Both the position numbers and the translations under genes were made by a program. The notes beneath the pieces are model-generated. The model worked only from the letters and a program-made list of their open reading frames with translations. It had not been told where the DNA came from and made no database searches. From NCBI RefSeq assembly GCF_963675165.1, contig NC_087393.1, forward strand, positions 3,663,502 to 3,727,501: a stretch of 64,000 nucleotides of DNA. The letters run 5' to 3'. Source of the stretch: Halichondria panicea. Lineage: Eukaryota; Porifera; Demospongiae; Suberitida; Halichondriidae. Shown here one piece after another: positions 34,744-45,724 of the stretch (position 1 is the stretch's first letter; each line of letters opens with the position of its first letter).

Positions 34744-36131
34744 TAAGATTAACTTTTGTCCATTATACATAATATTGTACAGAAACTAGTTTTAGTGTGC
34801 ACATGTAGACATGTGATAGACCACTAATGTTATTTATACAAATTAATGTAAACAGTATACCGTATTAGTACAACCAGTAGGTTAGCACAACCAGTAGGTT
34901 GTACCATAGATGTAGGAGAGAGGGATTGGAAACGGAAGTGGGCCTCGGAAAACATCCGCGCCTCGCTTTCTTGTTCTCTTTTCTTGAGGAAAACTCATTG
35001 CATAAGCAGTGAAACAAGAGGGAAAGAGACACGATCAACAGTGTGTCGGTACATGGTAATAGTAAGGAGAATGTGCAGAGCTAGTGGTATTGGATACTTG
35101 TTTCCCAGTAGATATAAAATCATCAGAGGATGCTTAGTTCCCTGAAATTGTGAATGTATTTGTGACTGTCAGAGGCTTCTCTTTTGCTGCCAACGAAAAA
35201 GAAAACCATCAAGAAGTCCACTAGTTTGAGGCAATAACCATGATCATTCACACGACAAGATACATAATACACCATGTAACTTTCTTAATAATTGTTTTCA
35301 CTTTTGATGAATCAATTGTACAAAGTTTCTATATATACTAGGCTGGTGAGCATACATTTCAATTTCCAATTCATTAAGTATAATTACATACACTTGGAGA
35401 CAGTAAAACACTCCACAGCACTGCTAGTTGTTTTCTAAGTGTAAAACGAGTGGGATCAAACCGAACAACATTAACAAAAACTTACACGATAAAAATGATT
35501 ATTACAGCTATAATTATGATTAGTTTAGCACTCTAATCAGACAGTCTTAGATGGAGAGAAGCTGGTGAGGTATACAAGGGTGTATATATAGCCGGAACAG
35601 CCGATAACATTTACGAGGGCGGTGACGTGTAGGGGTGTAGAGAGGAGGGGTATTCTTCTGTCTTCTTTTCTTCAGCGTACTCATGGCTTGCGAGGTATTG
35701 CTATATAAAATATAGATGAAACAGCATTTGTAGTAGTTAAATATCTCAGGCCTACAGGCCCTTCACCACAATCTACTACCGGGCCAATAACAATTATGAG
35801 GTAAAAATAGATGACTACACATTCATGCACACAAAAGCTATACATCCACCTGATCCAAAACTAATGCTCTTGGGGTGATCACCAATCATAAGGGAATGTA
35901 TGCCTAAAATTAAAATTTCTGTAACGCTTAGCGTATTCCCAAAAAAGCGATCTTTAGTGGTGCTCTTTAATTCAACTTTTTTCTAGCACTAAATTCTACC
36001 AGCTGATGTATGACTAATTTTCTTTGGCTTGGGGTGATACCACATGATTTACCAACAAGCATATTGAAGTATACGACCTAAACATTAATCATTTCAGAGA
36101 AAAAGGGATAAATGTGTACAATACAAGATTA

Positions 36132-37420
36132 GGCCACTCCAAGTGACACTCTGGTTTCTGGTCCTGAAGTTTTTCTAATTGCATGCGGGCGTATGGCGCG
36201 CCGTGTGTTTCAATAACAATGTCTGCATATACATAGGAGTGTCCTGGTGTGAATATACAGACATAGCATGCACGTGCAATGATCGCCTTATGCAGTGATC
36301 ATGTCTGCACATGCAACCATTAGTCTCTGCACATGCAGTGATCATGTCTGCACATGCAGTGATCATGTCTGCACATGCAACCATTAGTCTCTGCACATGC
36401 AGTGATCATGTCTGCACATGCAACCATTAGTCTCTGCGTGTGCAGTGATCATGTCTGCACATGCAACCATTAATCTCTGCACATGCATGCAGTGATCATG
36501 TCTGCACATGCAACCATTAGTCTCTGCACATGCAGTGATCATGTCTGCACATGCAACCATTAGTCTCTGCACATGCAGTGATCATGTCTGCACATGCAAA
36601 ATGTGTTCCAGCCGAGTACTTCAATGGCAGATTCGTCTTCATCCATGTCCATATCATCTATTATATCCATCATTAATTTTTAATACATCTTTGATACACG
36701 TGCTTTAAATAGAGCTGCTGCATCAGGTCAAAGTATATGTTTCTCAATGGGACTCAGGTACACCTATACTGTACTGCATGTGCAGAGATTAATGGTTGCA
36801 TGTGCAGACATGATCACTGCATGTGCAGAGACTAATGGTTGCATGTGCAGACATAATCACTGCATGTGCAGAGATTAATGGTTGCATGTGCAGACATGAT
36901 CACTGCACACGCAGAGACTAATGGTTGCATGTGCAGACATGATCACTGCATGTGCAGAGATTAATGGTTGCATGTGCAGACATGATCACTGCATGTGCAG
37001 AGACTAATGGTTGCATGTGCAGACATGATCACTGCATGTGCAGACATGATCACTGCATGTGCAGAGACTAATGGTTGCATGTGCAGACATGATCACTGCA
37101 TAAGGCGATCATTGCACGTGCATGCTATGTCGGTATATTCACACCAGGACACTCCTATGTATATGCAGACATTGTTATTGAAACACACGGCGCGCCATAC
37201 GGGCGGGCGGCTTTTCTCATTATGTCATTATCAATTTCACCTTATGAATCTCATTATTTTGCAAATGAATATCATTATCACACTATTTTTGTACCGCATG
37301 ACCATTCTGCGCATGCGTAGTAGAAATAATGAGATAGAAATCCAATAATGAGATAGAAATCCAAGAATAAAATCTGATGCGGGCGGTGGACCAGAAACCA
37401 GAGTATCACTTGGAGTGGCC
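36132..37420. mobile_element. H3: Harbinger-like MITE, TSD TTA, carrying G1
   Basis: Inverted ends GGCCACTCCAAGTGACACTC are flanked by TTA (36129-36131 and 37421-37423). It lies inside E4 and is itself interrupted by G1 (36192-37199). It is reversed relative to H2. Confidence 0.85.
36192..37199. mobile_element. G1: foldback element with minisatellite arms, 6-bp TSD CGGGCG
   Basis: Ends start TATGGCGCGCCGTGTGTTTC and are flanked by CGGGCG (36186-36191 and 37200-37205); the uninterrupted H2 sequence supports the duplication. The two arms (about 36192-36600 and 36770-37199) are mirror images made of a repeated unit with TCTGCACATGCAACCATTAG and CAGTGATCATG, so the element can form a long hairpin around a centre of about 170 bp. 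Open frames over the arrays are artefacts of the repeat. Confidence 0.85.
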
Positions 37421-38062
37421 TTAAACTTACCTAAATTCAATGAAGAAGATAGTTGCAACGGTAAATAGAGCTTGAATAATGGTTATTCACTATCTATATA
37501 AAGCACAGTTGCACTGGATACTGGAAAACTTGACAGAATACTAGTGACAACCTAGATTTGCAATAATCTCAGTTACCTGCGAAGTTCCTGGGGAATAGAT
37601 TAGCCCTCATTAAGCGAGGCGCGGATGTTTATCGAGGTCATATGTGAAGTACATTGAAATCTACTTCTGTTTCCAATCCCTCTCTCCTACATCTATGGTT
37701 GTACATAGGATTGACAGTGCAGTTGTGTGTTTTCAATTATTGCACAAATTTTGACTCGTGTTTAGACTGCTCTATTTCTGCAGGGAAGGGCCACAGCAAG
37801 AAACTGAGTTGACAGATAGCTTAGTTAGCCTTTTATCTGTCTAAATGTGTGAAATTATAGTCAATGAATATTCTCATGCATTACTATTGATATTTGAAAA
37901 ATTGCGCTATTTTCATATTTCACCGCGTTTCGTCTGACTGACTAAGTAAGTTAGTAAGTAAGTTAGTAAGTAACTTTCTTGGAAAGAATTTCCTCCTTGT
38001 ACAGACATGTTCAGAAGATTCTAGATACAGCCTCTAGTCGACTAGAACCCGGACCATGGGCG

Positions 38063-39258
38063 TTAACAATAGCGAAGGTTGATGTGGTCATGAAAATCTG
38101 CTTTGGCATCAAAGAAAAATCCGTGCTCTGCAACAGGTATTGTATTAAGTGTGCTTGAGCCCCCTTTCTCACGTGCTAGGGCCATAGCGCGTTGTTGGGG
38201 TTCTGGTAGGCGTCTCTGTAGATCATCTGCCTTTATTTTGTACAATATGTCGTGACGTTGCCGCACGGCCATCTTTTGATTTTTAGGTCCTGGTCAATGC
38301 TCATCATGACATCTGTCCCGTTGTCAGTAATCAGCTGGGTGAGTTTTGCTGTGCATTCAATTGAGTCAGCGTGTTTGCTCCTTGAATCCTTAACAGGATC
38401 GTTAAACGATATACCTCCCAGCCGTGTAGGCAGTGTCATCAGCTCCAGCTCTGTGTCATTTAGTTCATGTTTCACTATTTTTGGTATTAGTTTGTGATCA
38501 ATAGCGTCCTTCAGTGGTTGAATGTGGTCCTCCGCGGTAGGCATGGTTCTTTGAATAAATGTCCATCGATGCTGTAGTCCAAACACGAAACCAGTGTATG
38601 CAGCATGGGGTTGGGTAGAGGCAATGTCAGCAAGCCGAGACACCTGTTCCACCCAAACGGTAACTTTTCCTCTAAGTATGTGGCAACAAATGCTGGGGAC
38701 CCAATCGCTGCACCCAGGTGACGCTGTCCTGACTTATTTGCTAAATCTTCTCCATCCTCAGACATCTGGATGCCTGTGCCTTCGAATTCTTTGACTGCTG
38801 CTGTTCGGCATTCTGGTTTCAGTACGAGGAACGTTTTTGATGGTTTTGGGAAGTACCCATACGCAGGTCCTTGTTGCAGTAGGATGTCCCAGTAGTTGCG
38901 TAAAATCTTCAGGTTCCCTCCAGCTGCGGCGTCATCGGCATACCATATTTGAACTGCACTGGGATAATCAACTGTGGTTAGCACACTCCTGCATTTGTCT
39001 ATTAAAGGTACAGTGCTTAGTGCATACATCGCCATGGACAGGGGACATCCCTGGGTGGTACCTTCTTCTGAGGACAGTTCCATTCCTCCTGGCCACTGCA
39101 CGATTCAGACGATTAAATGCATTATCTGCGTCAACCAGCAAAACGGCGTCTGTGCCTGCTGAAGCAAATACCTTTCTCAATGCATGTATAGCAGCTTCAC
39201 AACCAGACGGGTGGCCTGCACATACTTGCGTAGATCCTGCAGCTTTGGTAATATCCAA
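38063..39258 (-). pseudogene. Reverse transcriptase fragment of a retroelement
   Basis: Frames on the - strand show DADNAFNRLNR, TTQGCPLSMAMYALSTVPLI and WYADDAAAGGN, the RT active-site region (YADD), then ASTQPHAAYTGFVFGL and LPTRLGGISF further on. Several frameshifts separate the pieces, so it is dead. It matches a family common in invertebrates (motif TTQGDPLAMPMYAL), for which I do not give a clade. The C-terminal part of a similar element is found beside F1, F2 and F3. Confidence 0.8.
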
Positions 39259-39468
39259 TCCTCATTATTGGATTTCTATCCCATTATTTCTACTACACAT
39301 GCGCATAATGGTCCATGCGGTACAAAATAGTGTGATAATGATTATTCATTTGCAAAATAATGAGATTCATAAAGTGAAATTGATAATGACATAATGAGAA
39401 AAGCCACCCGCCCGCATGCAATTAGAAAAACTTCAGGGCCAGAAACCAGAGTGTCACTTGGAGTGGCC
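39258..39468. mobile_element. H4: truncated Harbinger-like MITE
   Basis: Only the right part is present, ending GTGTCACTTGGAGTGGCC and then TAA at 39469. The left end is missing and the RT fragment adjoins it directly. Confidence 0.75.
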
Positions 39469-39931
39469 TAAACACAAAACCTCCTTTCTTTAGCTCAGCT
39501 CTCCATTCTCTCACTTCAGGTATGCTATTTATGCTAGACGCACTGACTGGATCTACCATAGGCCTCCATGCTTTTGCACTTGGAAGTACATCTACATGGC
39601 TGCCATTATTTTTATCATAGATAAATGACTGAATAAAATGCTGAATAATGTTTATTCCAGTCCTGTCTTCTCTTCTTGAACTTCTCTTGCTTCTTAATGT
39701 AGGTATTTCACTTTCATTATTGAGAAAAGAAGGCCGGTGAAGGAGGCTAACTCCTCAATTCCCTGAGTGAAGTGCGGCCTGGGATCGAGACTATTGAGGA
39801 GTATAATATAATTCTGTCCAACGATCACTTATATATTATCTTCAACAAGATTACAGGACGATGACGAATTAATCAACGTCACACTAATTTTATCTTATCA
39901 TTAATGTACTACTGTATGAAAAAAGAAAGGG

Positions 39932-40515
39932 AATCAAAACTAAAAACATTTGCAATGTGAACGTTGCTAGGATTGCCAGGAAAAGAATAGCCTCGAGACC
40001 AGGCCGATTTGGATTCGAGGCTAGGAAAATAAAAGCGCGAAAAAGCGAAGAAACAAGAAATTCGGCGAGTGCATAACTCCAATCCGTTACAACGTCATGA
40101 ACATGTACCTACTGTTGATAAGGAATTTTAAAATCGAAATACAGGTTGGGTAAATACACAGTCATTGGTCTTTATCTGCTGGTCATGAATAACTTGGAAT
40201 ACTTCCACCCACACATCCAACACTTGCGTGTTTGCTCAACACTGTAAGGGAGTCATAAACACATAACTATAGCCTGCAAAAAATGCACATAATTAACATC
40301 ACTATAATTATTACTTGCAATGTGAAAGGATTGGCCAGGAAAAGTACCGAAACAAAAATAATAATTATAACTTATTGAAACAGTACACGTGAATGAAGTT
40401 GTAACGGATTGGAGTTATGCACTCGCCGAATTTCTTGTTTCTTCGCTTTTTCGCGCTTTTCTTTTCCTGGCAATCCTAGCAACGTTCACATTGCAAATGT
40501 TTTTTAGTTTTGATT
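39932..40515. mobile_element. Foldback element with ends of about 150 bp
   Basis: The sequence from AATCAAAACT through TGCAATGTGAACGTTGCTAG to TAACTCCAATCCGTTACAAC is repeated in reverse at the other end (40370-40515). The left arm is interrupted by micro-element M2. No coding capacity is visible. Confidence 0.75.
39988..40023. mobile_element. M2: 36-bp micro-element, 9-bp TSD
   Basis: TAGCCTCGAGACCAGG to TTCGAGGCTA is flanked by GGAAAAGAA (39979-39987) and GGAAAATAA (40024-40032), one mismatch. The matching arm of the host foldback element lacks it, which shows it is an insertion. Confidence 0.8.
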
Positions 40516-41450
40516 ACTAGAATATTTTGCGGGTGAAAAACCTATGCGAATGAGCCAAATCAGCAGAAATGTTGGCCCTTTGTGATCTAACTATTGCGTT
40601 CTGGCAAAGGACCGTGAGTATTTTACTAGTAATAATTTAGGTTTTGCGATTTTTATTGTTGTGAATTGATCAACCCTCGCAAAGTTTGCAAATGTTTTGA
40701 TGCTCGCAAAACATTCTAGTAATACGGTAATATTATTTGGTTTCGAACGTAAGACTCTTTCGATTGCCAATTGCCAGGCTTTTACAGCGTCATACCCGAA
40801 CAATTAGCATTTTAGAGACGAGAAGAACCAGAGCAGGTGGATAACATAAACGCTTCACTTAGTATGTAAGAATGAAAGTATAATGACTTTTCATGGCCAG
40901 AGATAGTCAGACTTTATTAGCAAGCGCCCGTATTAAAAGAGGAGGAGCATCGAACGTAGTACCGTGTATCACGTGTATCAGATGTATCTATTCGGAAAGC
41001 AACACGACTACTTGCCTGCTTGGTAACTGAAGCACTGGATTGCTTTGATCTACCCACTCACTGGGTAACAAATACATGCACTATCCATGAGGACCATGAC
41101 GTCAATTAAGAGCACTTAAATTATACTCGGTGCAGGTATCTCTTCAACTTGCTATAATTATAGCTCTTATTGATGTAGTTAGCTGAATTTCTGATCAAAA
41201 CTCGCTCTCTATATATAGCTGCTGCTTCTTTTTTTTTACCCATTAGACGACTTCACCCATCACGATTAAAATAATTATGTTGTGGTACTGTATTGAAAAA
41301 CGGGTTATTATAATCAAGTATCAAAATGTAACTGCTGTAACTGTCATGCATGGCTGTGCACCCTAATTTTTGGAGTGAACATAATAATTATGACAGAAAA
41401 GTGAACAGTATACATTTTGTGCAGAAACTAGAAGGTATCAATTTTCACGT

Positions 41451-42359
41451 TCAATTTTCCAGTTCAATATCTAGTAGAGTTGAGCTCCCTTCCACTGAGT
41501 GGTTAGGTACATACAGTGCCACCAGTTTCTTGTGGAATTCTTCAGCTTTGCTAACTGTGTCTAGTCGTCGTGACACTTGCTGCTTAACTATAGTAATCGC
41601 ATTCTCAAGCCTCTTCAAGCTGCTTTTGAGTCCTTTAAGTTGAATTTTCTGATCAAAATTCAGGCTCTCTGTCATTCTTTTCATGGCCAAGATTCTGTCT
41701 TGCTTCCATTTACATTTGCTTTCCATCCACGCCAACTTTTCTTTGAGCTCATACACTCTGTCCTTCTGGGTAACAGACATATCCATGTATTGTTTGGCGC
41801 TCGCTGCTTGCTTTGGATCCAAGTGCACGGTGTACCGGTCTGTGGAATATCTGTTTTCCTCCCAGCACCTTGGTGCTAAGAACTCTGGTTCAGGTGTCTC
41901 GTTTGAAGATGCCTTCTTTTTGCTGACATCGATCCCAACCAGGTTGACGGTGATTCGTCGTCGTCGGAGCTCAGTGTTCACGACAAATATTTTGTCCTCC
42001 AACCTCTTCGAGCTGTTCTTGAGAGCCTTGAGCTGCATCCTTTCATCAAAAGTGAGTTGCTTGTCCTCCATGTCTTCGATTCTCTTCTCCTTTCCTTCTT
42101 GCTTTCTCTCCATCCATTTCATTTTGACCAGGAGCTCAGCAATCTTTTCCTTTTGAGAGAGGTACACTCTATAATCGGCCTCCTGCTCTTCTTTGAGCTT
42201 TGTTTCAGGATCAGTGCATTTGTTGTGCTTTGTTAGGACCCCCTTCATCATCGATTTGAGAGACTTCTTTTTCTCTTTCTTCTCTACAGAATCCACCTTG
42301 TGAATCTCCTCAAAGACAGTGACTTTGTTGCGATGAAACAGCTTGCTGCCACGACCCAT
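41451..42359 (-). CDS. F2: coiled-coil ORF, unknown function
   Basis: Open for 302 codons from ATG (MGRGSKLFHRNKVTVFEEI), rich in Lys and Glu and predicted to be mostly helical and coiled-coil. Two halves repeat each other: QKEKIAELLVKMKWME with FDERMQLKALKNSSKRLE, and QKDRVYELKEKLAWME with FDQKIQLKGLKSSLKRLE. I do not recognise the family. It has no signal peptide or membrane segment. In F3 the frame continues upstream to a TTCATTCAG acceptor-like site; F2 has a small insertion there. It could be the last exon of a gene or a passenger of a repeat. Confidence 0.6.
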   Translation of the reverse strand: MGRGSKLFHRNKVTVFEEIHKVDSVEKKEKKKSLKSMMKGVLTKHNKCTDPETKLKEEQEADYRVYLSQKEKIAELLVKMKWMERKQEGKEKRIEDMEDKQLTFDERMQLKALKNSSKRLEDKIFVVNTELRRRRITVNLVGIDVSKKKASSNETPEPEFLAPRCWEENRYSTDRYTVHLDPKQAASAKQYMDMSVTQKDRVYELKEKLAWMESKCKWKQDRILAMKRMTESLNFDQKIQLKGLKSSLKRLENAITIVKQQVSRRLDTVSKAEEFHKKLVALYVPNHSVEGSSTLLDIELEN

Positions 42360-42779
42360 TCTGTTTAAGTAGTCTAAAGTTGAAGCTTCTTCTATACAGT
42401 CAGTGACAATGTTTCTCTGAATGAAAAATGACTCTGTGTAGCTACTAGATACGCGTGTCTAAAAGTGGACGCGCACGCGCAGATGATCCCGCGGCGTGAT
42501 TCTGAACCATCTTCTAGTGCAAGTTCCAGTGAACCTATTATTATAAGGAACTCTTTAAATAGTGGGCCCCTCAGTTATAGCGGACAGCATGCCTTGTACC
42601 TGTACCCATACTATCTAACTCGCATCCAGAACTACGGCATATGAGGGTCACCCTGGGAGGACTCGAAGATTTTATTGTTTCGTTTTTTGCACTCCATCTC
42701 GGGGCGTAAAAGACGAAAGCAAAAACAAAAAGGATTATAACAAGTTACACAAGTAAGGCGTTCATTGTTGCAGTATTGA

Positions 42780-43240
42780 TTCCATTGTATATATAGCCAG
42801 CTCTGCAGCGATAACTGCATTATGGCGAGAGGATCTGGCTCCTCGTATTGCCTGGATCAAGGATCTAAGCAATGAAAAGGAGAGGCTGCATCTTAACCAG
42901 TTGAGAGTCTTGCAGTAAGGGTTGTCCCATTTGTGCAAGAGCAGGGAAGCCAATCTTTTATAGAAGGTTGGCCTCTCTGCCCATCCCTCCAGTGGTAGAC
43001 ATTACCAAAGGTGTGAATGATGTATGTTCTATTTCTCGTACTCTCTGTTTGTAGGATATTTTCTTTTCTCTCTCGTGTTTCTTATAGCAAGCTGTTAGTG
43101 AGCCTTTATTTGATGGGGCATGGGGATTGAACACTCTTACATCAAAGTAGGTCTTTTCAAGTCTGCCTCCCCATACCCCATTTGCTGAGATGTCAAGATG
43201 AGCTCCTTCTTGACTATTGCATTCTGGAGTGTTTCTTCAT
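42780..43240 (-). pseudogene. Retroelement C-terminal fragment beside F2
   Basis: The - strand shows DISANGVWGGRLEKTYFDV, FNPHAPSNKGS and KRLASLLLHKWDNPYCKTLN, the C-terminal end of the RT retroelement family seen at 38063-39258. It is frameshifted near 42967 and truncated. F2 lies about 400 bp downstream on the same strand. Confidence 0.65.
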
Positions 43241-43254
43241 TAATTGATTGGCTG

Positions 43255-43600
43255 CAGGTGCGGTTCTATTCAAACATCGTTGCATACTTCAGGACTCCAA
43301 GTTCATCGTTGCGTATCCAGCTAGGACGGACTACTCTTGAACAGCGTAGAGAAGAGCTAATGCTGGTACAAGTCCACCGCAGCATGATTAAAGATGCACC
43401 TAAGTACATGCAAGAACTTTTCACCAAGACTTCTGAACATAGACAAGCACAAGTGTCAACTCGTGGACATGATAACCTCCACCTCCCAAGACTATCCACT
43501 GAGCACTCAGGAAAGGTTTCGAGCAATAAAGTATAACTCACTTCCTCAAGAGACAGTATACCAGCGTTCACTTCAATGTCTGACTGCACCTATATAACTA
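43255..43600 (+). pseudogene. LINE-like 3' fragment beside F2
   Basis: The + strand shows EELMLVQVHRSMIKDAPKYM, then DNLHLPRLSTEHSGK and, after a frame change, RFRAIKYNSLPQ. This pattern resembles the C-terminal end of invertebrate LINE ORFs. It is antisense to the retroelement fragment and is repeated in unit 2 (46375-46710). Confidence 0.5.
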
Positions 43601-44091
43601 ATAACTAAAACTCCATACTTTTTGTTTTTGTTTTTGTTTTGACAGGGACATGCATTAAAACCCACACTGTGGATGCAGCATTTCCTGTCCAAGTAAAAGT
43701 TATCTAACCCCGAATAGCGGACACCTCTAAACAACGGACAACAGCTTGCACGAAAGATACATGGTTTTTCATGGGAATGGGTGTGGTTAGGAAGGGCTGG
43801 TACGAAAAACCAAAATCGATGGTGTGACAGTTATCGGTATATCAGAGATGGATAATGTGTGACACATCCTGTTTCCCATCAAATGCAATGGAGTAGAAAC
43901 CAGAAACGGGCATGCCGCTAAATATTGTTCTATACACATGAGATTATAATTTATTAATCGCACCTGGTCGGTCTACGATGATGTCTCTATCTTCTTCAGC
44001 GAGTAGTACAGTATGTCAAGACTCAATGATTATGCATGTATGGTTGCTATGGTAGTGATGCAACATGCCATGCATAATACAGAGCACTGGA

Positions 44092-44145
44092 TAGCCCTCG
44101 AACCCAGGCCGATTAAAATACGTATCGGCGTGGATATCGAGGCTA
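44092..44145. mobile_element. M3: 54-bp micro-element, 9-bp TSD AGCACTGGA
   Basis: TAGCCCTCGAACCCAGG to TATCGAGGCTA is flanked by AGCACTGGA (44083-44091 and 44146-44154). It is the inverted counterpart of M4, at the same position of a duplicated flank. Confidence 0.8.
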
Positions 44146-44551
44146 AGCACTGGATTGCTTTGATCTACCCACTCACTGGGTAACAAATACATGCACTATC
44201 CATGAGGACCATCACGTCAATTAAATTATACTCGGTGCAGGTATCTCTTCAACTTGCTATATAGCTCTTATTGATGTAGTTAGCTGAATTTCTGATCAAA
44301 ACTCACTCTCTATATATAGCTGCTGCTTCTTTTTTTTTTACCCATTAGACGACTTCACCCATCACGATTAAAATATTTTGTGGTACTGTATTGAAAAACG
44401 GGTTATTATAATCAAGTATCAAAATGTAACTGCTGTAACTGTCATGCCATGGCCTAATTTTTTAGAGTGAACATAATAATTATGACAGAAAAGTGAACAG
44501 TATACATTTTGTGCAGAAACTAATTATTATAGAAGGTATCAATTTTCACGT

Positions 44552-45460
44552 TCAATTTTCCAGTTCAATATCTAGTAGAGTTGCGCTCCCTTCCACTGAG
44601 TGGTTAGGTACATACAGTGCCACCAGTTTCTTGTGGAATTCTTCAGCTTTGCTAACTGTGTCTAGTCGTCGTGACACTTGCTGCTTAACTATAGTAATCG
44701 CATTCTCAAGCCTCTTCAAGCTGCTTTTGAGTCCTTTAAGTTGAATTTTCTGATCAAAATTCAGGCTCTCTGTCATTCTTTTCATGGCCAAGATTCTGTC
44801 TTGCTTCCATTTACATTTGCTTTCCATCCACGCCAACTTTTCTTTGAGCTCATACACTCTGTCCTTCTGGGTAACAGACATATCCATGTATTGTTTGGCG
44901 CTCGCTGCTTGCTTTGGATCCAAGTGCACGGTGTACCGGTCTGTGGAATATCTGTTTTCCTCCCAGCACCTTGGTGCTAAGAACTCTGGTTCAGGTGTCT
45001 CGTTTGAAGATGCCTTCTTTTTGCTGACATCGATCCCAAGCAGGTTGATGGTGATTCGTCGTCGTCGGAGCTCAGTGTTCACGACAAATATTTTGTCCTC
45101 CAACCTCTTCGAGCTGTTCTTGAGAGCCTTGAGCTGCATCCTTTCATCAAAAGTGAGTTGCTTGTCCTCCATGTCTTCGATTCTCTTCTCCTTTCCTTCT
45201 TGCTTTCTCTCCATCCATTTCATTTTGACCAGGAGCTCAGCAATCTTTTCCTTTTGAGAGAAGTACACTCTATAATCGGCCTCCTGCTCTTCTTTGAGCT
45301 TTGTTTCAGGATCAGTGCATTTGTTGTGCTTTGTTAGGACCCCCTTCATCATCGATTTGAGAGACTTCTTTTTCTCTTTCTTCTCTACAGAATCCACCTC
45401 GTGAATCTCCTCAAAGACAGTGACTTTGTTGCGATGAAACAGCTTGCTGCCACGACCCAT
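44552..45460 (-). CDS. F3: coiled-coil ORF, unknown function, best-preserved copy
   Basis: 302 codons from the ATG of MGRGSKLFHRNK; the frame stays open upstream to about 45516, where TTTCATTCAG could be a splice acceptor, so this may be a terminal exon. Composition is Lys/Glu-rich with two related helical halves, as in F2. The centre (TELRRRRITINLLGIDV, then PEFLAPRCWEENRYSTDRYT) is not repetitive and could be a small folded part. No known domain is recognised. Nearly the same as F2; F1 is broken. Confidence 0.6.
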   Translation of the reverse strand: MGRGSKLFHRNKVTVFEEIHEVDSVEKKEKKKSLKSMMKGVLTKHNKCTDPETKLKEEQEADYRVYFSQKEKIAELLVKMKWMERKQEGKEKRIEDMEDKQLTFDERMQLKALKNSSKRLEDKIFVVNTELRRRRITINLLGIDVSKKKASSNETPEPEFLAPRCWEENRYSTDRYTVHLDPKQAASAKQYMDMSVTQKDRVYELKEKLAWMESKCKWKQDRILAMKRMTESLNFDQKIQLKGLKSSLKRLENAITIVKQQVSRRLDTVSKAEEFHKKLVALYVPNHSVEGSATLLDIELEN

Positions 45461-45724
45461 TCTGTTTAAGTAGTCTAAAGTTGAAGCTTCTTCTACAGTC
45501 ACAATGTTTCTCTGAATGAAAAATGACTCTGTACTGTGTAGCTACTAGATACGTGTGTCTAAAAGTGGACGCGCACGCGCAGATGATCCCGCGGCGTGAT
45601 TCTGAACCAACCTCTTATATTTATCACTAAATAGTGGACCCCTCTGTTATAGCGGACAGCATGCCTTGTACCTGTAACCATACTATCTAACTCGCATCCA
45701 GAACTACGGCATGAGGGTCACCCT

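Larger units (their letters stand above)
34905..37697. mobile_element. E4: 2793-bp DNA element, 7-bp TSD GTTGTAC
   Basis: Inverted ends CATAGATGTAGGAGAGA lead to GGGATTGGAAAC. GTTGTAC flanks both sides (34898-34904 and 37698-37704). Further inside, CATCCGCGCCTCGCTT is also found at both ends. It carries H3 and G1 as nested insertions; without them it would be about 1.5 kb. I see no transposase. Confidence 0.85.
34868..40512. mobile_element. Composite 5.6-kb insertion splitting a MITE
   Basis: Compared with the left arm, a TA-MITE is cut after CCGTATTA (34860-34867) and resumes at ATTACTAGAAT (40513 on); ATTA is present on both sides. Between them lie E4 (with H3 and G1 nested), an RT fragment, a truncated H4 and the foldback element 39932-40515. 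Whether this entered as one element or in steps is not clear. Confidence 0.7.
28401..41031. repeat. Right arm of large inverted duplication, swollen by insertions
   Basis: This is the mirror copy of 2158-9026 (about 6.9 kb) stretched to 12.6 kb by later insertions: G2 (32309-32909), H2 (34472-34743) and the composite 34868-40512. Removing them leaves sequence collinear with the left arm, including the MITE near 40516-40727 and the flank to 41031. The F2 tandem unit begins immediately after its outer edge. Confidence 0.85.
41032..43837. repeat. Tandem unit 1: F2, retroelement tail, LINE tail
   Basis: This block of about 2.8 kb is repeated in direct orientation at 44146-46957 with high identity over coding and non-coding parts. 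It starts at the outer edge of the right arm with CACTGGATTGCTTTGATCTA. The two units are separated by a block (43840-44145) that is found inverted near 24766-26880. Confidence 0.85.

Noticed and set aside
36175-37100. Cys/His-rich short frames suggesting small secreted peptides
   Set aside because: They arise from reading the 37-bp-type repeat of G1 in a frame without stops; both strands give them.
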